From Prevotella sp. (GTDB taxonomy: Bacteria > Bacteroidota > Bacteroidia > Bacteroidales > Bacteroidaceae), in the NCBI GenBank assembly GCA_017428055.1, contig JAFRRN010000099.1, positions 1 through 64,000 on the forward strand: a DNA stretch of 64,000 bases, given 5' to 3'. The position numbers and the translations under genes were made by a program. The notes beneath the pieces were generated by a model, which ran no database searches, had not been told where the DNA came from, and saw nothing but the letters and a program-made list of their open reading frames with translations. Shown piece after piece: positions 37,201 through 44,814 of this stretch. Position 1 is the first letter of the stretch; every line of letters begins with the position of its first letter.

Positions 37201-38313
37201 GAATATACTGACGATGCTCCTGCCTACCCATCGATGGACAATGTGCCTGCATCTCCCACATACTTGAAGAAGGTTGAGGCTCCCGCAGTGGTGGAGAATC
37301 CTTATCCTGACCTCGTGGATCCTGCTACGAAGTATAGCGAGGAATTTGTGAATTTGTATAATGGCTATATGTCTGAAGGGTATTATGATAGTAATTCTGG
37401 CACATGGTATCCAGCTGGTACATATTTGTGGAGAGATTATCTTGAAGTAAATAATACAGCTGATAAGGTTTTCAATTATTATAATGAAGCAAACCAAGGT
37501 TGGGCTTATTGGAATGATAAGTCAAATGAGTTAACAGACTATTTTGGAACCGTTTATGTTCCAGAGTCTAAATTCAACGAGCTGATTGCCTTAATGAATA
37601 GTTATCCCACGGATGTAGAAGCCTATAATACAGCTATCAATTCAGCTGAATATGCTGCATACTTAGCTTATTTGGAGGATTATGCTGCATACGAAGAGGC
37701 TCTGGCTGCTTATATGGCAGAGCATCCCGGTGCAACAGCAGAGGACATTGCCGCTTACAATGCTACCGTTGACGAGACCAACGCCCAATTGCAGAGTGAA
37801 TACGAGCAAGCTATGGCAGAATGGTGGGAAGACTATAATGCGAAAGTTGAAGCTTGGCAGGCATCACTTGCAAACTACAAAGTGCAGATTCCATTGAATT
37901 CCTACTTCCTGAGCCGTCGCAAGGGTGAGTACTATACCCACTTCTTCCGCAACGTGGCTGTTGGCAAGTCCAATCCTTGGAACCAATACACCGCCATTGT
38001 CAATCCAAGCGAAAATGCCTTGGCGGGCATCGAGACGCTCCTTGGCGGCGTGGTGACCGACAACAGCACCGCAAAGGGTTACAAGTTCGTGATTGACACA
38101 CCGTTCGCTCCCGTCATCGACAATGGCGAGCAAGGCACCGTCGATGCCATCGAGAAGATCGTGGAAGAGGCTATCAACAAGGGCGAGGATGTGAAGCATC
38201 TGAACATTGTCTACAGCATTGATGGTAAGGTGATGAGCCGCGACGTACAGTCGCTCTCTGGCCTGCCCACCGGCATCTACATCGTCAATGGCAAGAAGTA
38301 TTTTGTTAAATAA
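34225..38313 (+). CDS. BspA-like leucine-rich repeat surface protein with sorting tail
   Basis: A 1362-residue exported protein. Signal peptide at 1-20 (MRKLLLTAMMATLATIGAWA). About residues 315-490 are BspA/TpLRR-type leucine-rich repeats (IEIPNNIVTIGDGAFFNG, LVLPEGIVSIGEECF, VHFPNTLQYIGKNCF, ITIPRSVRVIDRGAFG). A long beta-rich region follows. About 1132-1218 is an Ala/Tyr/Glu-rich helical stretch (YAAYEEALAAYMAEHPG...). The tail is GLPTGIYIVNGKKYFVK. BspA relatives bind host proteins or other microbes; here the ligand is unknown. The stretch coding about 1035-1150 is notably AT-richer than its surroundings. A TTG four codons upstream was not used. A small acidic gene follows. Confidence 0.87.
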   Translation: MRKLLLTAMMATLATIGAWAGSINVYPTTINGVDGYSIKATDADNWSAGDLKEFLNSTYTGTVYYNGSQLDASGYAELLANIKQAEAIEIGGSANEQLDVADLNAIEELTGVKYIDMDKATFADGAAAGNIVSVAQYISLPYGTTVDDIQGMAANNQQLLAAASIDHDENDGLEFAGYSFKQAGEIFNICQLGMVDEIQGAANQYDTPYEKNTVTKLSLGGILDDRDVSTSSQDKNWPFTGNQVGAQYSSAGCVIVPAAEYTAATHDDGSLSAVSPWKGNTSIELDFRLATFDNIGDLAVVSNQVTKIALPTGSYFTRIPNYMFANLQKLEEIEIPNNIVTIGDGAFFNGSSESSLQSIKIGNGIKVIGNCAFGVREGTNYTVETINFAGGISDVRILSSAFVNLLGIKHLVLPEGIVSIGEECFLRATTLESVHFPNTLQYIGKNCFQQTGLTSITIPRSVRVIDRGAFGLCSLTDIYLMAETLEELPYIYGNAFGVLSNENYASFGSNSISANNSSPSTTSGWPNSIMQEYAGMTTEEAEEAYRWSIADGNTVACLHYNFDLRYFIDYNPWYDANAQNVKPKGDAIVTDPNTYYEQQYLTDTYYYKDADDKTIPVCNAGDYARANWSGYYDYETGTVYSQDAGNTIVPGYSEGCTGQTGEYYNPETGLLNWTTDEQYNTTVDGVTYFYKVLTKEAWRQFVFKRGDAHDESVVLKKEYQNIWYTMCFPFGLTDEQLESAFNAEYNIADFNAVEITKETKYRQVKNNDGEWESVPYDDYDLVLHFNSIAKARYFDKKYNEYTRLAGSKGTGKTGDGVTYTTYTYIDKDGNKFTNLDGTFSTKAYAKDGNKENGIVYIDGYLAWPGHPYMIHPNIGTSEGYPAVACYLSGLDFYPLGKAQLLGDKKTTIQIDGQDHETYTDRVEVEINTWNDLCKANARTVDIETGLGYIGSEIDERFVTDHNFGLQKAYGAEMPEVFEGLSGQTYTFIGNVNEYTDDAPAYPSMDNVPASPTYLKKVEAPAVVENPYPDLVDPATKYSEEFVNLYNGYMSEGYYDSNSGTWYPAGTYLWRDYLEVNNTADKVFNYYNEANQGWAYWNDKSNELTDYFGTVYVPESKFNELIALMNSYPTDVEAYNTAINSAEYAAYLAYLEDYAAYEEALAAYMAEHPGATAEDIAAYNATVDETNAQLQSEYEQAMAEWWEDYNAKVEAWQASLANYKVQIPLNSYFLSRRKGEYYTHFFRNVAVGKSNPWNQYTAIVNPSENALAGIETLLGGVVTDNSTAKGYKFVIDTPFAPVIDNGEQGTVDAIEKIVEEAINKGEDVKHLNIVYSIDGKVMSRDVQSLSGLPTGIYIVNGKKYFVK

Positions 38314-38333
38314 GCATTTGGGAGGACATGAAA

Positions 38334-38558
38334 ATGAAAAAGTATATCCAACCACTTCTTAAAATCAAGAATTGCACATATCATAGCTACTTGTGCGCCG
38401 GTGGCTCACGATGGAGCAGCCATGGTAACGATGGCTCTGACGAACACGGAAACGGCGACTGGCAGAACGAGGGCTACCCTGGCGACCCCATCGGCGTTGG
38501 CGATGACGACGAGGGTCTCGGCTCCATGTCAAAGCGTCATGGATTGTGGGACTACTAA
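38334..38558 (+). CDS. Small Gly/Asp-rich protein following the LRR surface protein
   Basis: A 74-residue protein (76 from the ATG at 38328). It opens MKKYIQPLLKIKNCTYHSYL, then becomes rich in Gly, Asp, Ser and His, and ends SMSKRHGLWDY. GGAGG at 38321-38325 sits eight bases before the ATG at 38334, a strong Shine-Dalgarno-like site. It starts 20 bases after the stop of the 1362-residue protein, just as the gene at 21339 follows its large partner. The two share the YIxP...K opening and an acidic tail with tryptophan near the end. No known domain; function unknown. Confidence 0.65.
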   Translation: MKKYIQPLLKIKNCTYHSYLCAGGSRWSSHGNDGSDEHGNGDWQNEGYPGDPIGVGDDDEGLGSMSKRHGLWDY

Positions 38559-38607
38559 ATCCAAGTGGTAGGCATAAAAGAGCTACCGCATGATAATCAT
38601 GACAATA

Positions 38608-38634
38608 GGGGGTGAGCCAATCTGGCTCGCCCCC
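38608..38634 (+). terminator. Stem-loop after the small Gly/Asp-rich gene
   Basis: GGGGGTGAGCC (38608-38618) pairs with GGCTCGCCCCC (38624-38634) with one G-T pair and a five-base loop. Only two T residues follow, so it is a terminator of moderate strength. Confidence 0.65.
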
Positions 38635-38739
38635 TTCGTCATGTCATAAAGAACGAATCAGAAAGTCGAAAAACATGATACATGTCGAGAATATGACATA
38701 AAAATATGCCTGTCTGTCAATATTCTCAATTATTTTGTG

Positions 38740-38747
38740 TATATTTG
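38740..38747 (+). promoter_or_regulatory. -7 promoter box for ftsY
   Basis: TAtaTTTG lies 16 bases before the ATG at 38764. It probably serves the ftsY-rimO-HU run. Confidence 0.5.
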
Positions 38748-38763
38748 CAGAAATTTGTTTAAT

Positions 38764-39717
38764 ATGGGGCTATTTGGATTATTCAGTAAGAAGAAAAAGG
38801 AGACGCTCGACAAGGGCTTGGAGAAGACGAAAGAGAATGTGTTCTCTAAGTTGACCCGTGCCATTGCGGGCAAGTCGAAGGTGGATGACGAGGTGCTTGA
38901 CGACCTGGAAGAGGTGTTGATTACCAGCGACGTGGGGGTTGACACCACGTTGAAAATCATCCGTCGGATAGAAGAGCGCGTGGAGAGGGACAAGTATGTC
39001 TCCACTTCCGAACTGAACGGCATCCTCCGTGATGAGATAGCGTCGCTTCTTGCAGAGAACAATACCGAGGACTTGGACGACTGGGACCTCCCCGCAGACC
39101 ACCGTCCGTATGTCATCCTCGTGGTAGGCGTGAACGGTGTGGGCAAGACCACCACCATCGGGAAGCTTGCCTACCAGTTCAAGAATGCGGGGAAGAAAGT
39201 CTATCTCGGTGCCGCCGACACGTTCCGTGCCGCCGCCGTAGACCAGATTTGCATCTGGGGCGAGCGAGTGGGAGTGCCAGTCATCAAGCAGCAGATGGGT
39301 GCCGATCCCGCCTCGGTGGCATTCGACACGTTGAGTTCTGCCAAGGCGAATGATGCCGACGTGGTGATTATCGACACGGCTGGCCGCTTGCACAACAAGG
39401 TGGGACTCATGAATGAGTTGAAGAAGATCAAGGATGTGATGAAGAAAGTGTTGCCACAGGCTCCCGACGAGGTGCTGTTGGTGCTTGATGGCAGTACGGG
39501 ACAGAACGCCTTTGAGCAAGCCAAGCAGTTTGCCGCCGTCACTTCCATCACATCGCTTGCCATCACCAAACTTGACGGCACGGCGAAGGGTGGCGTGGTG
39601 ATTGGTATCAGCGACCAGCTGAAGGTGCCCGTGAAATACATCGGTTTGGGCGAGGGCATGGAAGATTTGCAACTATTCAATAAGCGGCAGTTTGTGGATT
39701 CATTGTTTAGTGTTTAG
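38764..39717 (+). CDS. ftsY: Signal recognition particle receptor FtsY
   Basis: A 317-residue SRP-type GTPase that docks ribosome-SRP complexes at the membrane. The N-terminal helical bundle is short (FSKKKKETLDKGLEKTKENVFSKLTRAIAG), without the long acidic A domain of E. coli. GTPase motifs follow: G1 GVNGVGKTTTIGKLA, DTFRAAAVDQ, DTAGRLHNK, and TKLDGTAKGG, then the closing GLGEGMEDLQLFN. The start ATG is set by the promoter and by the conserved MGLFGLF opening. The last codons (LFSV and stop) lie in a short 7-bp tandem repeat. Confidence 0.96.
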   Translation: MGLFGLFSKKKKETLDKGLEKTKENVFSKLTRAIAGKSKVDDEVLDDLEEVLITSDVGVDTTLKIIRRIEERVERDKYVSTSELNGILRDEIASLLAENNTEDLDDWDLPADHRPYVILVVGVNGVGKTTTIGKLAYQFKNAGKKVYLGAADTFRAAAVDQICIWGERVGVPVIKQQMGADPASVAFDTLSSAKANDADVVIIDTAGRLHNKVGLMNELKKIKDVMKKVLPQAPDEVLLVLDGSTGQNAFEQAKQFAAVTSITSLAITKLDGTAKGGVVIGISDQLKVPVKYIGLGEGMEDLQLFNKRQFVDSLFSV

Positions 39718-39736
39718 CGTTTAGTGTAGGGTAGGG
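39705..39736 (+). repeat. 7-bp and 6-bp tandem repeats across the ftsY stop codon
   Basis: GTTTAGT (39705-39711), GTTTAGC (39712-39718) and GTTTAGT (39719-39725) are followed by GTAGGG twice, up to the rimO start. The first unit codes for the last residues of FtsY, and the stop lies in the second. Confidence 0.75.
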
Positions 39737-41035
39737 ATGAAAAAAAAACGTGTGGACATTATCACGATGGGTTGCTCCAAGAATCTCGTGGATAGCGAGA
39801 GGCTGATGCGGCTGTTTGAGGACAATGGCTTTCATTGTGTCCATGACAGCAAGCGTCCGCAGGGAGAGATTGTGGTAATCAACACGTGTGCCTTCATCGA
39901 GGATGCCAAACAGGAGAGCATTGACGCAATACTGGAGTTTGCGCAAGCCAAGGAGGAGGGGCGGATAAAACGCCTTTATGTCATGGGATGCCTGTCGCAG
40001 AGATTCCAGGAGGAGTTGGAGGCAGAAATCCCACAGGTGGATAAGTTCTATGGCAAGTTCAATTATCGGCAGTTGCTCGCTGACTTGGGCAAGGCGGAGG
40101 TGGAGACTTGCGTGTGGAAACGCCACCTGACCACGCCTCGCCATTATGCCTACCTGAAGATTAGCGAGGGTTGCGACCGCCGTTGCGCCTATTGCTCCAT
40201 CCCCTTGATTACGGGGAGGCATGTGAGCCGTCCGAAAGATGACATCCTGCAAGAGGTGCGTGAATTGGTGTCGCAGGGCGTGAAGGAGTTTCAGGTCATT
40301 GCCCAGGAATTGACATATTATGGCGTAGACATTGATGGCCAGCGGCATATAGCCGACCTCATCCGTGACATGGCAGACATCAAGGGCGTGAAATGGATTC
40401 GCTTACACTATGCCTATCCCACGCAGTTCCCCATGGAACTGTTGGATGTGATGCGCGAGAAGCCCAATGTCTGCAAGTATATCGACATTGCCTTGCAGCA
40501 TGTTTCCGACCATCTCTTGAGGAGAATGCACAGGAACGTGACCAAGGCTGACACCATCGCCCTCATCGAGGAGATGCGCCGCCGTGTGCCGGGCATCCAC
40601 CTACGCACGACATTCATGGTGGGATTCCCAGGGGAGAGTGAAGATGACTTCCAGGAATTGATGGATTTCGTGCGTTGGGCGCGGTTTGAGCGGATGGGGG
40701 CTTTCGCCTATTCCGAGGAGGAAGGGACTTATAGTGCCAACTATTATATAGATAATGTGTCCGCAGAGGTGAAGCAGCGACGGCTCGATGCCCTGATGGC
40801 TCTCCAACAGGAGATCAGCGCCGAGGTGGAAGCGGAAAAGGTGGGGCAGGTGATGCCTGTCATTATCGACCGCAAGGAGGGAGCCTATTACGTGGGGCGC
40901 ACGGAGTTTTGCTCGCCCGAGGTAGACCCAGAGGTATTGGTTCCTGTGGGTAAGAAACCTTTACGCGTGGGGCGTTTCTACCAAGTGCGCATCACGGGGG
41001 CGGAGGAGTTTGACATTTATGGAGAAGTAGTATGA
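39737..41035 (+). CDS. rimO: Ribosomal protein S12 methylthiotransferase RimO
   Basis: A 432-residue radical-SAM enzyme that adds a methylthio group to Asp of ribosomal protein S12. The N-terminal cluster-binding domain has Cys13 (TMGCSKN), Cys in INTCAF and in VMGCLS. The radical SAM motif is CDRRCAYC near residue 150, followed by IPLITGRHVSRP, and there is a C-terminal TRAM-like domain (VMPVIIDRKEGAYYVGRTEF...). SKNLVDSE is characteristic of RimO rather than MiaB. The start is 19 bases after ftsY, and its stop overlaps the HU gene as ATGA. Confidence 0.96.
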   Translation: MKKKRVDIITMGCSKNLVDSERLMRLFEDNGFHCVHDSKRPQGEIVVINTCAFIEDAKQESIDAILEFAQAKEEGRIKRLYVMGCLSQRFQEELEAEIPQVDKFYGKFNYRQLLADLGKAEVETCVWKRHLTTPRHYAYLKISEGCDRRCAYCSIPLITGRHVSRPKDDILQEVRELVSQGVKEFQVIAQELTYYGVDIDGQRHIADLIRDMADIKGVKWIRLHYAYPTQFPMELLDVMREKPNVCKYIDIALQHVSDHLLRRMHRNVTKADTIALIEEMRRRVPGIHLRTTFMVGFPGESEDDFQELMDFVRWARFERMGAFAYSEEEGTYSANYYIDNVSAEVKQRRLDALMALQQEISAEVEAEKVGQVMPVIIDRKEGAYYVGRTEFCSPEVDPEVLVPVGKKPLRVGRFYQVRITGAEEFDIYGEVV

Positions 41036-41325
41036 CGAACAAGGAATATATAGCCGCATTGTCACAAAAGGTCGGTATGAGTGCCGAGGCGACCCAGAGG
41101 ATGGTGAGCCATGTGATTGATGCGATGGGACAATGTTTTGAGGGAGGCGATGCCGTTTCCATCCCCAACTTCGGCACCTTTGAGGTGAAGAAGAGGATGG
41201 AGCGGGTTATTGTCAATCCAGCATCGGGGCAGCGGATGCTCGTTCCGCCCAAGTTGGTGCTGGGATTCAAGCCCGCCATTTCCCTGAAAAATAAACTGAG
41301 GAGCGGAGGGCGTGACGATGAATAA
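41032..41325 (+). CDS. HU-family DNA-binding protein
   Basis: A 97-residue histone-like protein: helical first half (NKEYIAALSQKVGMSAEATQRMVSHVIDAM), then the beta-arm region with NFGTFEVKKRMERVIVNPASGQRMLVPPK and the closing FKPAISLKNKL. It keeps the conserved IPNFGTF turn and a proline-tipped arm, so DNA bending is expected. It overlaps rimO by four bases upstream and the next HU-type gene downstream, forming a coupled set. Confidence 0.92.
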   Translation: MTNKEYIAALSQKVGMSAEATQRMVSHVIDAMGQCFEGGDAVSIPNFGTFEVKKRMERVIVNPASGQRMLVPPKLVLGFKPAISLKNKLRSGGRDDE

Positions 41326-42322
41326 CTTGACAGACCTTGCGACACTCCTCTCTGCCAAGCACGGCATCACGAAGGTTGAGGCGACGCGGTTTATCACGGC
41401 GATGTTTGAAGTGGCGCGTGAAAACCTCGACAACGAGGGCTTGGTGAAGGTACGTGGGCTTGGCACCTTCAAGGTAACGGAGGTGAAAGACCGTGCCAGC
41501 GTGGATGTCACCACGGGCGAGCGCATCGTGATAGAAGGGCATGACAAGGTGTCGTTTACGCCAGATGTGTTGATGAAAGAGCTGGTGAACAAGCCGTTTG
41601 CCCATTTTGAGACTGTCGTTGTGCGTGAAGGCGTGGACTTCTCCGCTATCGATGAGAAGTATCATGTCAGCGAGAAGGACGAAATCCCTGTGGAAAAGGA
41701 TGCAGAGGAGGTGGTGGAAACCCCACTTGAGACAGAGGAAAAACCTGTGGAGACCCCAACGGAGATACCCACTGAAGCCCCCACGGAGACTACTGAGAAA
41801 GTTGAGGACATGGAGGCTGAAGCCTTTACCGTTCCCCCAAAACATGAATTATTAGGAGAATACGAAGACGAAGAAGACATGAGAAAATCAGAGGAATTAG
41901 CACTGAAGTTACAACATACCAACCGTATCGTGAGGATTCTGGCTGGCGTAATAGCCATTTTGGTATTGGCTGGGATATTCGGTATGTGCAGCATGAGCAA
42001 GAAAGTCAGCGAGCGTGACCAGCAGATAGAACAGTTTGTGCAAGAAAAGCAAAAAGCCCTTGATGCAGAGAAAGCCGAACAAGAGCGGATTGCCAAGGAG
42101 TTGGAGGCATACAACACGTATGACGACCGCGTAATCCATGGCGATTACAAGATAGTAGGGATTGAGAAAAAGGTGACAGCCATTGAGGGGCAGACGTTGA
42201 AGTCTATCAGCAGAATGGAGCTTGGGCCGGGCATGGACTGTTATGTACAGGCTGTCAATCCCGACATCAAGATGGTGTTGATAGGTCAACAGGTGAAGAT
42301 TCCCAAGCTCGTGCATAAATAA
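41318..42322 (+). CDS. Membrane-anchored HU-type protein with LysM-like tail
   Basis: A 334-residue protein with an unusual order of parts. Residues 1-90 form an HU-like DNA-binding domain ([39 protein letters not shown]). Residues about 100-190 are acidic and Pro/Thr/Glu-rich. A single transmembrane helix lies at about 203-225 ([20 protein letters not shown]), then a coiled-coil ([31 protein letters not shown], split around 230-260), and the C-terminus is LysM-like ([18 protein letters not shown]...). DNA binding on one side of the membrane and a wall-binding module on the other would tie nucleoid to envelope; this is inference. It overlaps the preceding HU gene. GTG at 41312 is an alternative start. 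Confidence 0.85.
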   Translation: MNNLTDLATLLSAKHGITKVEATRFITAMFEVARENLDNEGLVKVRGLGTFKVTEVKDRASVDVTTGERIVIEGHDKVSFTPDVLMKELVNKPFAHFETVVVREGVDFSAIDEKYHVSEKDEIPVEKDAEEVVETPLETEEKPVETPTEIPTEAPTETTEKVEDMEAEAFTVPPKHELLGEYEDEEDMRKSEELALKLQHTNRIVRILAGVIAILVLAGIFGMCSMSKKVSERDQQIEQFVQEKQKALDAEKAEQERIAKELEAYNTYDDRVIHGDYKIVGIEKKVTAIEGQTLKSISRMELGPGMDCYVQAVNPDIKMVLIGQQVKIPKLVHK

Positions 42323-42339
42323 TTGGCAGCTATTCAGAC

Positions 42340-44121
42340 ATGGAAAATATCAGGAATTTCAGCATCATAGCACACATCGACCATGGTAAGTCTACCATTG
42401 CCGACCGTCTCCTTGAACGAACCAATACGATTCAGGTGACGGAAGGGCAGATGCTCGACGACATGGACTTGGAGAAAGAGCGTGGCATCACCATCAAGAG
42501 CCATGCCATCCAGATGAATTATTCGCATGGAGGGAAGGACTATATATTGAACTTGATTGACACGCCGGGGCATGTGGACTTCTCTTACGAGGTGTCAAGG
42601 AGCATCGCGGCATGTGAGGGGGCGTTGCTGATTGTCGATGCCACGCAGGGCGTACAGGCGCAAACCATCTCCAACCTATACCTTGCCATTGAGCATGACT
42701 TGGAGATTATCCCCGTCATCAATAAGATAGACATGCCCTCAGCGATGCCCGACGAGGTGGAGGATGAGATTGTGGAACTGCTCGGTTGCGACCGCAGCGA
42801 CATCATCCGCGCCTCGGGGAAGACGGGAGAGGGCGTAGACGAAATCCTCCAGGCGGTTGTAGAGCGCATTCCACACCCCGTGGGTGACGAGAAAGCACCC
42901 TTGCAAGCGTTGATTTTCGACTCCGTGTTCAATTCCTACCGTGGTATCATCGCCTATTTCAAGATTGTGAATGGCAGCATCAAGAAGGGCGATAAGGTGA
43001 AGTTCTTTAACACAGGGATGGAATATGTGGCAGATGAGGTTGGCGTGTTGAAGATGGATATGATTCCCCGTGCAGAGATGCACACGGGCGAGGTGGGGTA
43101 TATCATCAGCGGCATCAAGGATGCCAAGGAGGTGAAGGTGGGAGACACCATTACCCACATATCGCGCCCTTGCGACAAGGCGATAGAGGGGTTCCAGGAG
43201 GTGAAGCCGATGGTGTTTGCCGGCGTGTACCCTATTGACCCCACAGACTATGAGAATCTGCGCGCTTCCTTGGAGAAACTGCAACTCAATGACGCCTCGC
43301 TGTCGTTCTCACCTGAGTCTTCGGTGGCGTTGGGATTTGGATTCCGTTGCGGTTTCCTTGGTCTTTTGCACATGGAAATCGTGCAGGAGCGGCTGGATCG
43401 TGAGTTTGATATGGATGTTATCACCACCGTTCCCAACGTGTCGTATATCGTCTATGACAAGCAGGGAGGCTCTAAGGAGGTGCATAACCCATCGGGCTTG
43501 CCCGAGGTGACGATGATAGAGCATATCGAGGAGCCGTATATCCGTGCGTCGATCATCACGACGACGAATTACATCGGTCCCATCATGAAGCTCTGTCTTG
43601 ACAAGCGAGGTGAATTGATTAACCAGGAATTTGTCAGTGGGAATAGGGTGGAGTTGCATTTCTACCTGCCATTGGGCGAGATTGTCATAGACTTCTATGA
43701 TAAGTTGAAGAGCATATCCAAGGGCTATGCGTCGTTCGACTATCACATTGACTCGTTTCGCCCGTCGAAGTTGGCCAAGCTTGACATCCTCCTGAATGGC
43801 GAGTCGGTCGATGCGTTGTCTACGCTGACACACCAAGACAATGCCGTTACCTTGGGGCGGAGGATGTGCGAGAAACTGAAAGACCTCATCCCACGCCAGC
43901 AATTCGACATCGCCATCCAGGCTGCCATCGGTGCCAAGATCATTGCGAGGGAGACGATTAAATGTGTCCGAAAGGATGTGACTGCCAAGTGCTATGGCGG
44001 TGATGTGACGCGCAAGCGTAAACTATTGGAGAAGCAGAAACGTGGAAAGAAGCGGATGAAGCAAATCGGCAACGTGGAAGTGCCGCTGAAGGCGTTTCTC
44101 GCCGTATTGAAATTAGACTGA
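42340..44121 (+). CDS. lepA: Elongation factor 4 (LepA)
   Basis: A 593-residue translational GTPase that back-translocates or remodels stalled ribosomes. It has G1 [16 protein letters not shown], the switch [29 protein letters not shown], and the family C-terminal domain with [27 protein letters not shown], which contacts tRNA. Normal length. It lies 17 bases after the HU fusion gene. Confidence 0.97.
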   Translation: MENIRNFSIIAHIDHGKSTIADRLLERTNTIQVTEGQMLDDMDLEKERGITIKSHAIQMNYSHGGKDYILNLIDTPGHVDFSYEVSRSIAACEGALLIVDATQGVQAQTISNLYLAIEHDLEIIPVINKIDMPSAMPDEVEDEIVELLGCDRSDIIRASGKTGEGVDEILQAVVERIPHPVGDEKAPLQALIFDSVFNSYRGIIAYFKIVNGSIKKGDKVKFFNTGMEYVADEVGVLKMDMIPRAEMHTGEVGYIISGIKDAKEVKVGDTITHISRPCDKAIEGFQEVKPMVFAGVYPIDPTDYENLRASLEKLQLNDASLSFSPESSVALGFGFRCGFLGLLHMEIVQERLDREFDMDVITTVPNVSYIVYDKQGGSKEVHNPSGLPEVTMIEHIEEPYIRASIITTTNYIGPIMKLCLDKRGELINQEFVSGNRVELHFYLPLGEIVIDFYDKLKSISKGYASFDYHIDSFRPSKLAKLDILLNGESVDALSTLTHQDNAVTLGRRMCEKLKDLIPRQQFDIAIQAAIGAKIIARETIKCVRKDVTAKCYGGDVTRKRKLLEKQKRGKKRMKQIGNVEVPLKAFLAVLKLD

Positions 44122-44157
44122 AAGAGAAAGGGCTGAAAGAACAAAATCATTGAAGGC

Positions 44158-44754
44158 ATGGAGACAAACAGGGACATTGCCAGGGAGTTGGCACGGAAGT
44201 ACAGTACCATGACACATGAGGAACTGGACATTATGGAGGAACTCATTGTTCCAATGAGGTTCAGGCGGGGCGAGCAAATCCTCAAGGAGGGGGATGTGTG
44301 TCGCAATATCTACTACATTCATCAGGGATTGATTAGACAATACTACTACAAAGCAACGAAGAAGAAAAAGGAGGTGACGGAGCATATTGGGGTGGAACGG
44401 ACCATCTTCATGTGCATAGAGAGCCTTTTCAAGGAGGAGCCAACGCGCGTGTTGGTGGAGGCTTTGGAGCCTTCCATCATTTTCGCCTTACCTAAACATA
44501 AGTTGGAAATGGTGGCCTTGCATAATGTGAACATCCAAATCCTCTATCGGAAAATCTTGGAAGAGTCGCTCATCCTCTCGCAAATCCATGCCGACCTGTT
44601 GCGGTTTGAGACGGCAGATGAGCGTTATCGCAAGTTGTGCAAGATGGAACCCGAGGTGGTGAAGCGAACTCCTCTAATCCATGTGGCGAGTTTTTTGCAG
44701 ATGAGCCCTGAGACATTGAGTCGCGTGAGAACCAGCACATTGTATGAGAAATGA
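44158..44754 (+). CDS. Crp/Fnr-family transcriptional regulator
   Basis: A 198-residue regulator. The N-terminal cyclic-nucleotide-binding-type beta roll is seen as PMRFRRGEQILKEGDVCRNIYYIHQGLIRQYY (split by a KKKKE stretch), with PTRVLVEALEPSIIFALPKHKLEMV as its second half. The dimer helix runs about 115-145 (RKILEESLILSQIHADLLRFETADERYRKL), and the C-terminus has the recognition helix SFLQMSPETLSRVRTS. It lacks cysteines of a Fnr cluster. Targets are unknown. It lies 36 bases after lepA and ends the run before a strong terminator. Confidence 0.85.
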   Translation: METNRDIARELARKYSTMTHEELDIMEELIVPMRFRRGEQILKEGDVCRNIYYIHQGLIRQYYYKATKKKKEVTEHIGVERTIFMCIESLFKEEPTRVLVEALEPSIIFALPKHKLEMVALHNVNIQILYRKILEESLILSQIHADLLRFETADERYRKLCKMEPEVVKRTPLIHVASFLQMSPETLSRVRTSTLYEK

Positions 44755-44761
44755 CAAATAA

Positions 44762-44797
44762 AACGCCCAATTGAACAACTTTCAATTGGGCGTTTTT
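44762..44797. terminator. Bidirectional terminator between the regulator and the pectate lyase
   Basis: CGCCCAATTGA and TCAATTGGGCG form a perfect 11-base stem at about 44764-44792 with a short loop. T-runs lie on the right and A-runs on the left, so it can serve both convergent genes. Confidence 0.85.
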
Positions 44798-44814
44798 CCT
44801 TGTGGGTGATATGT

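Noticed and set aside
39737..41035. MiaB as an alternative identity for RimO
   Set aside because: The MGCSKNLVDSE opening and the length fit RimO; MiaB has a different N-terminal motif.
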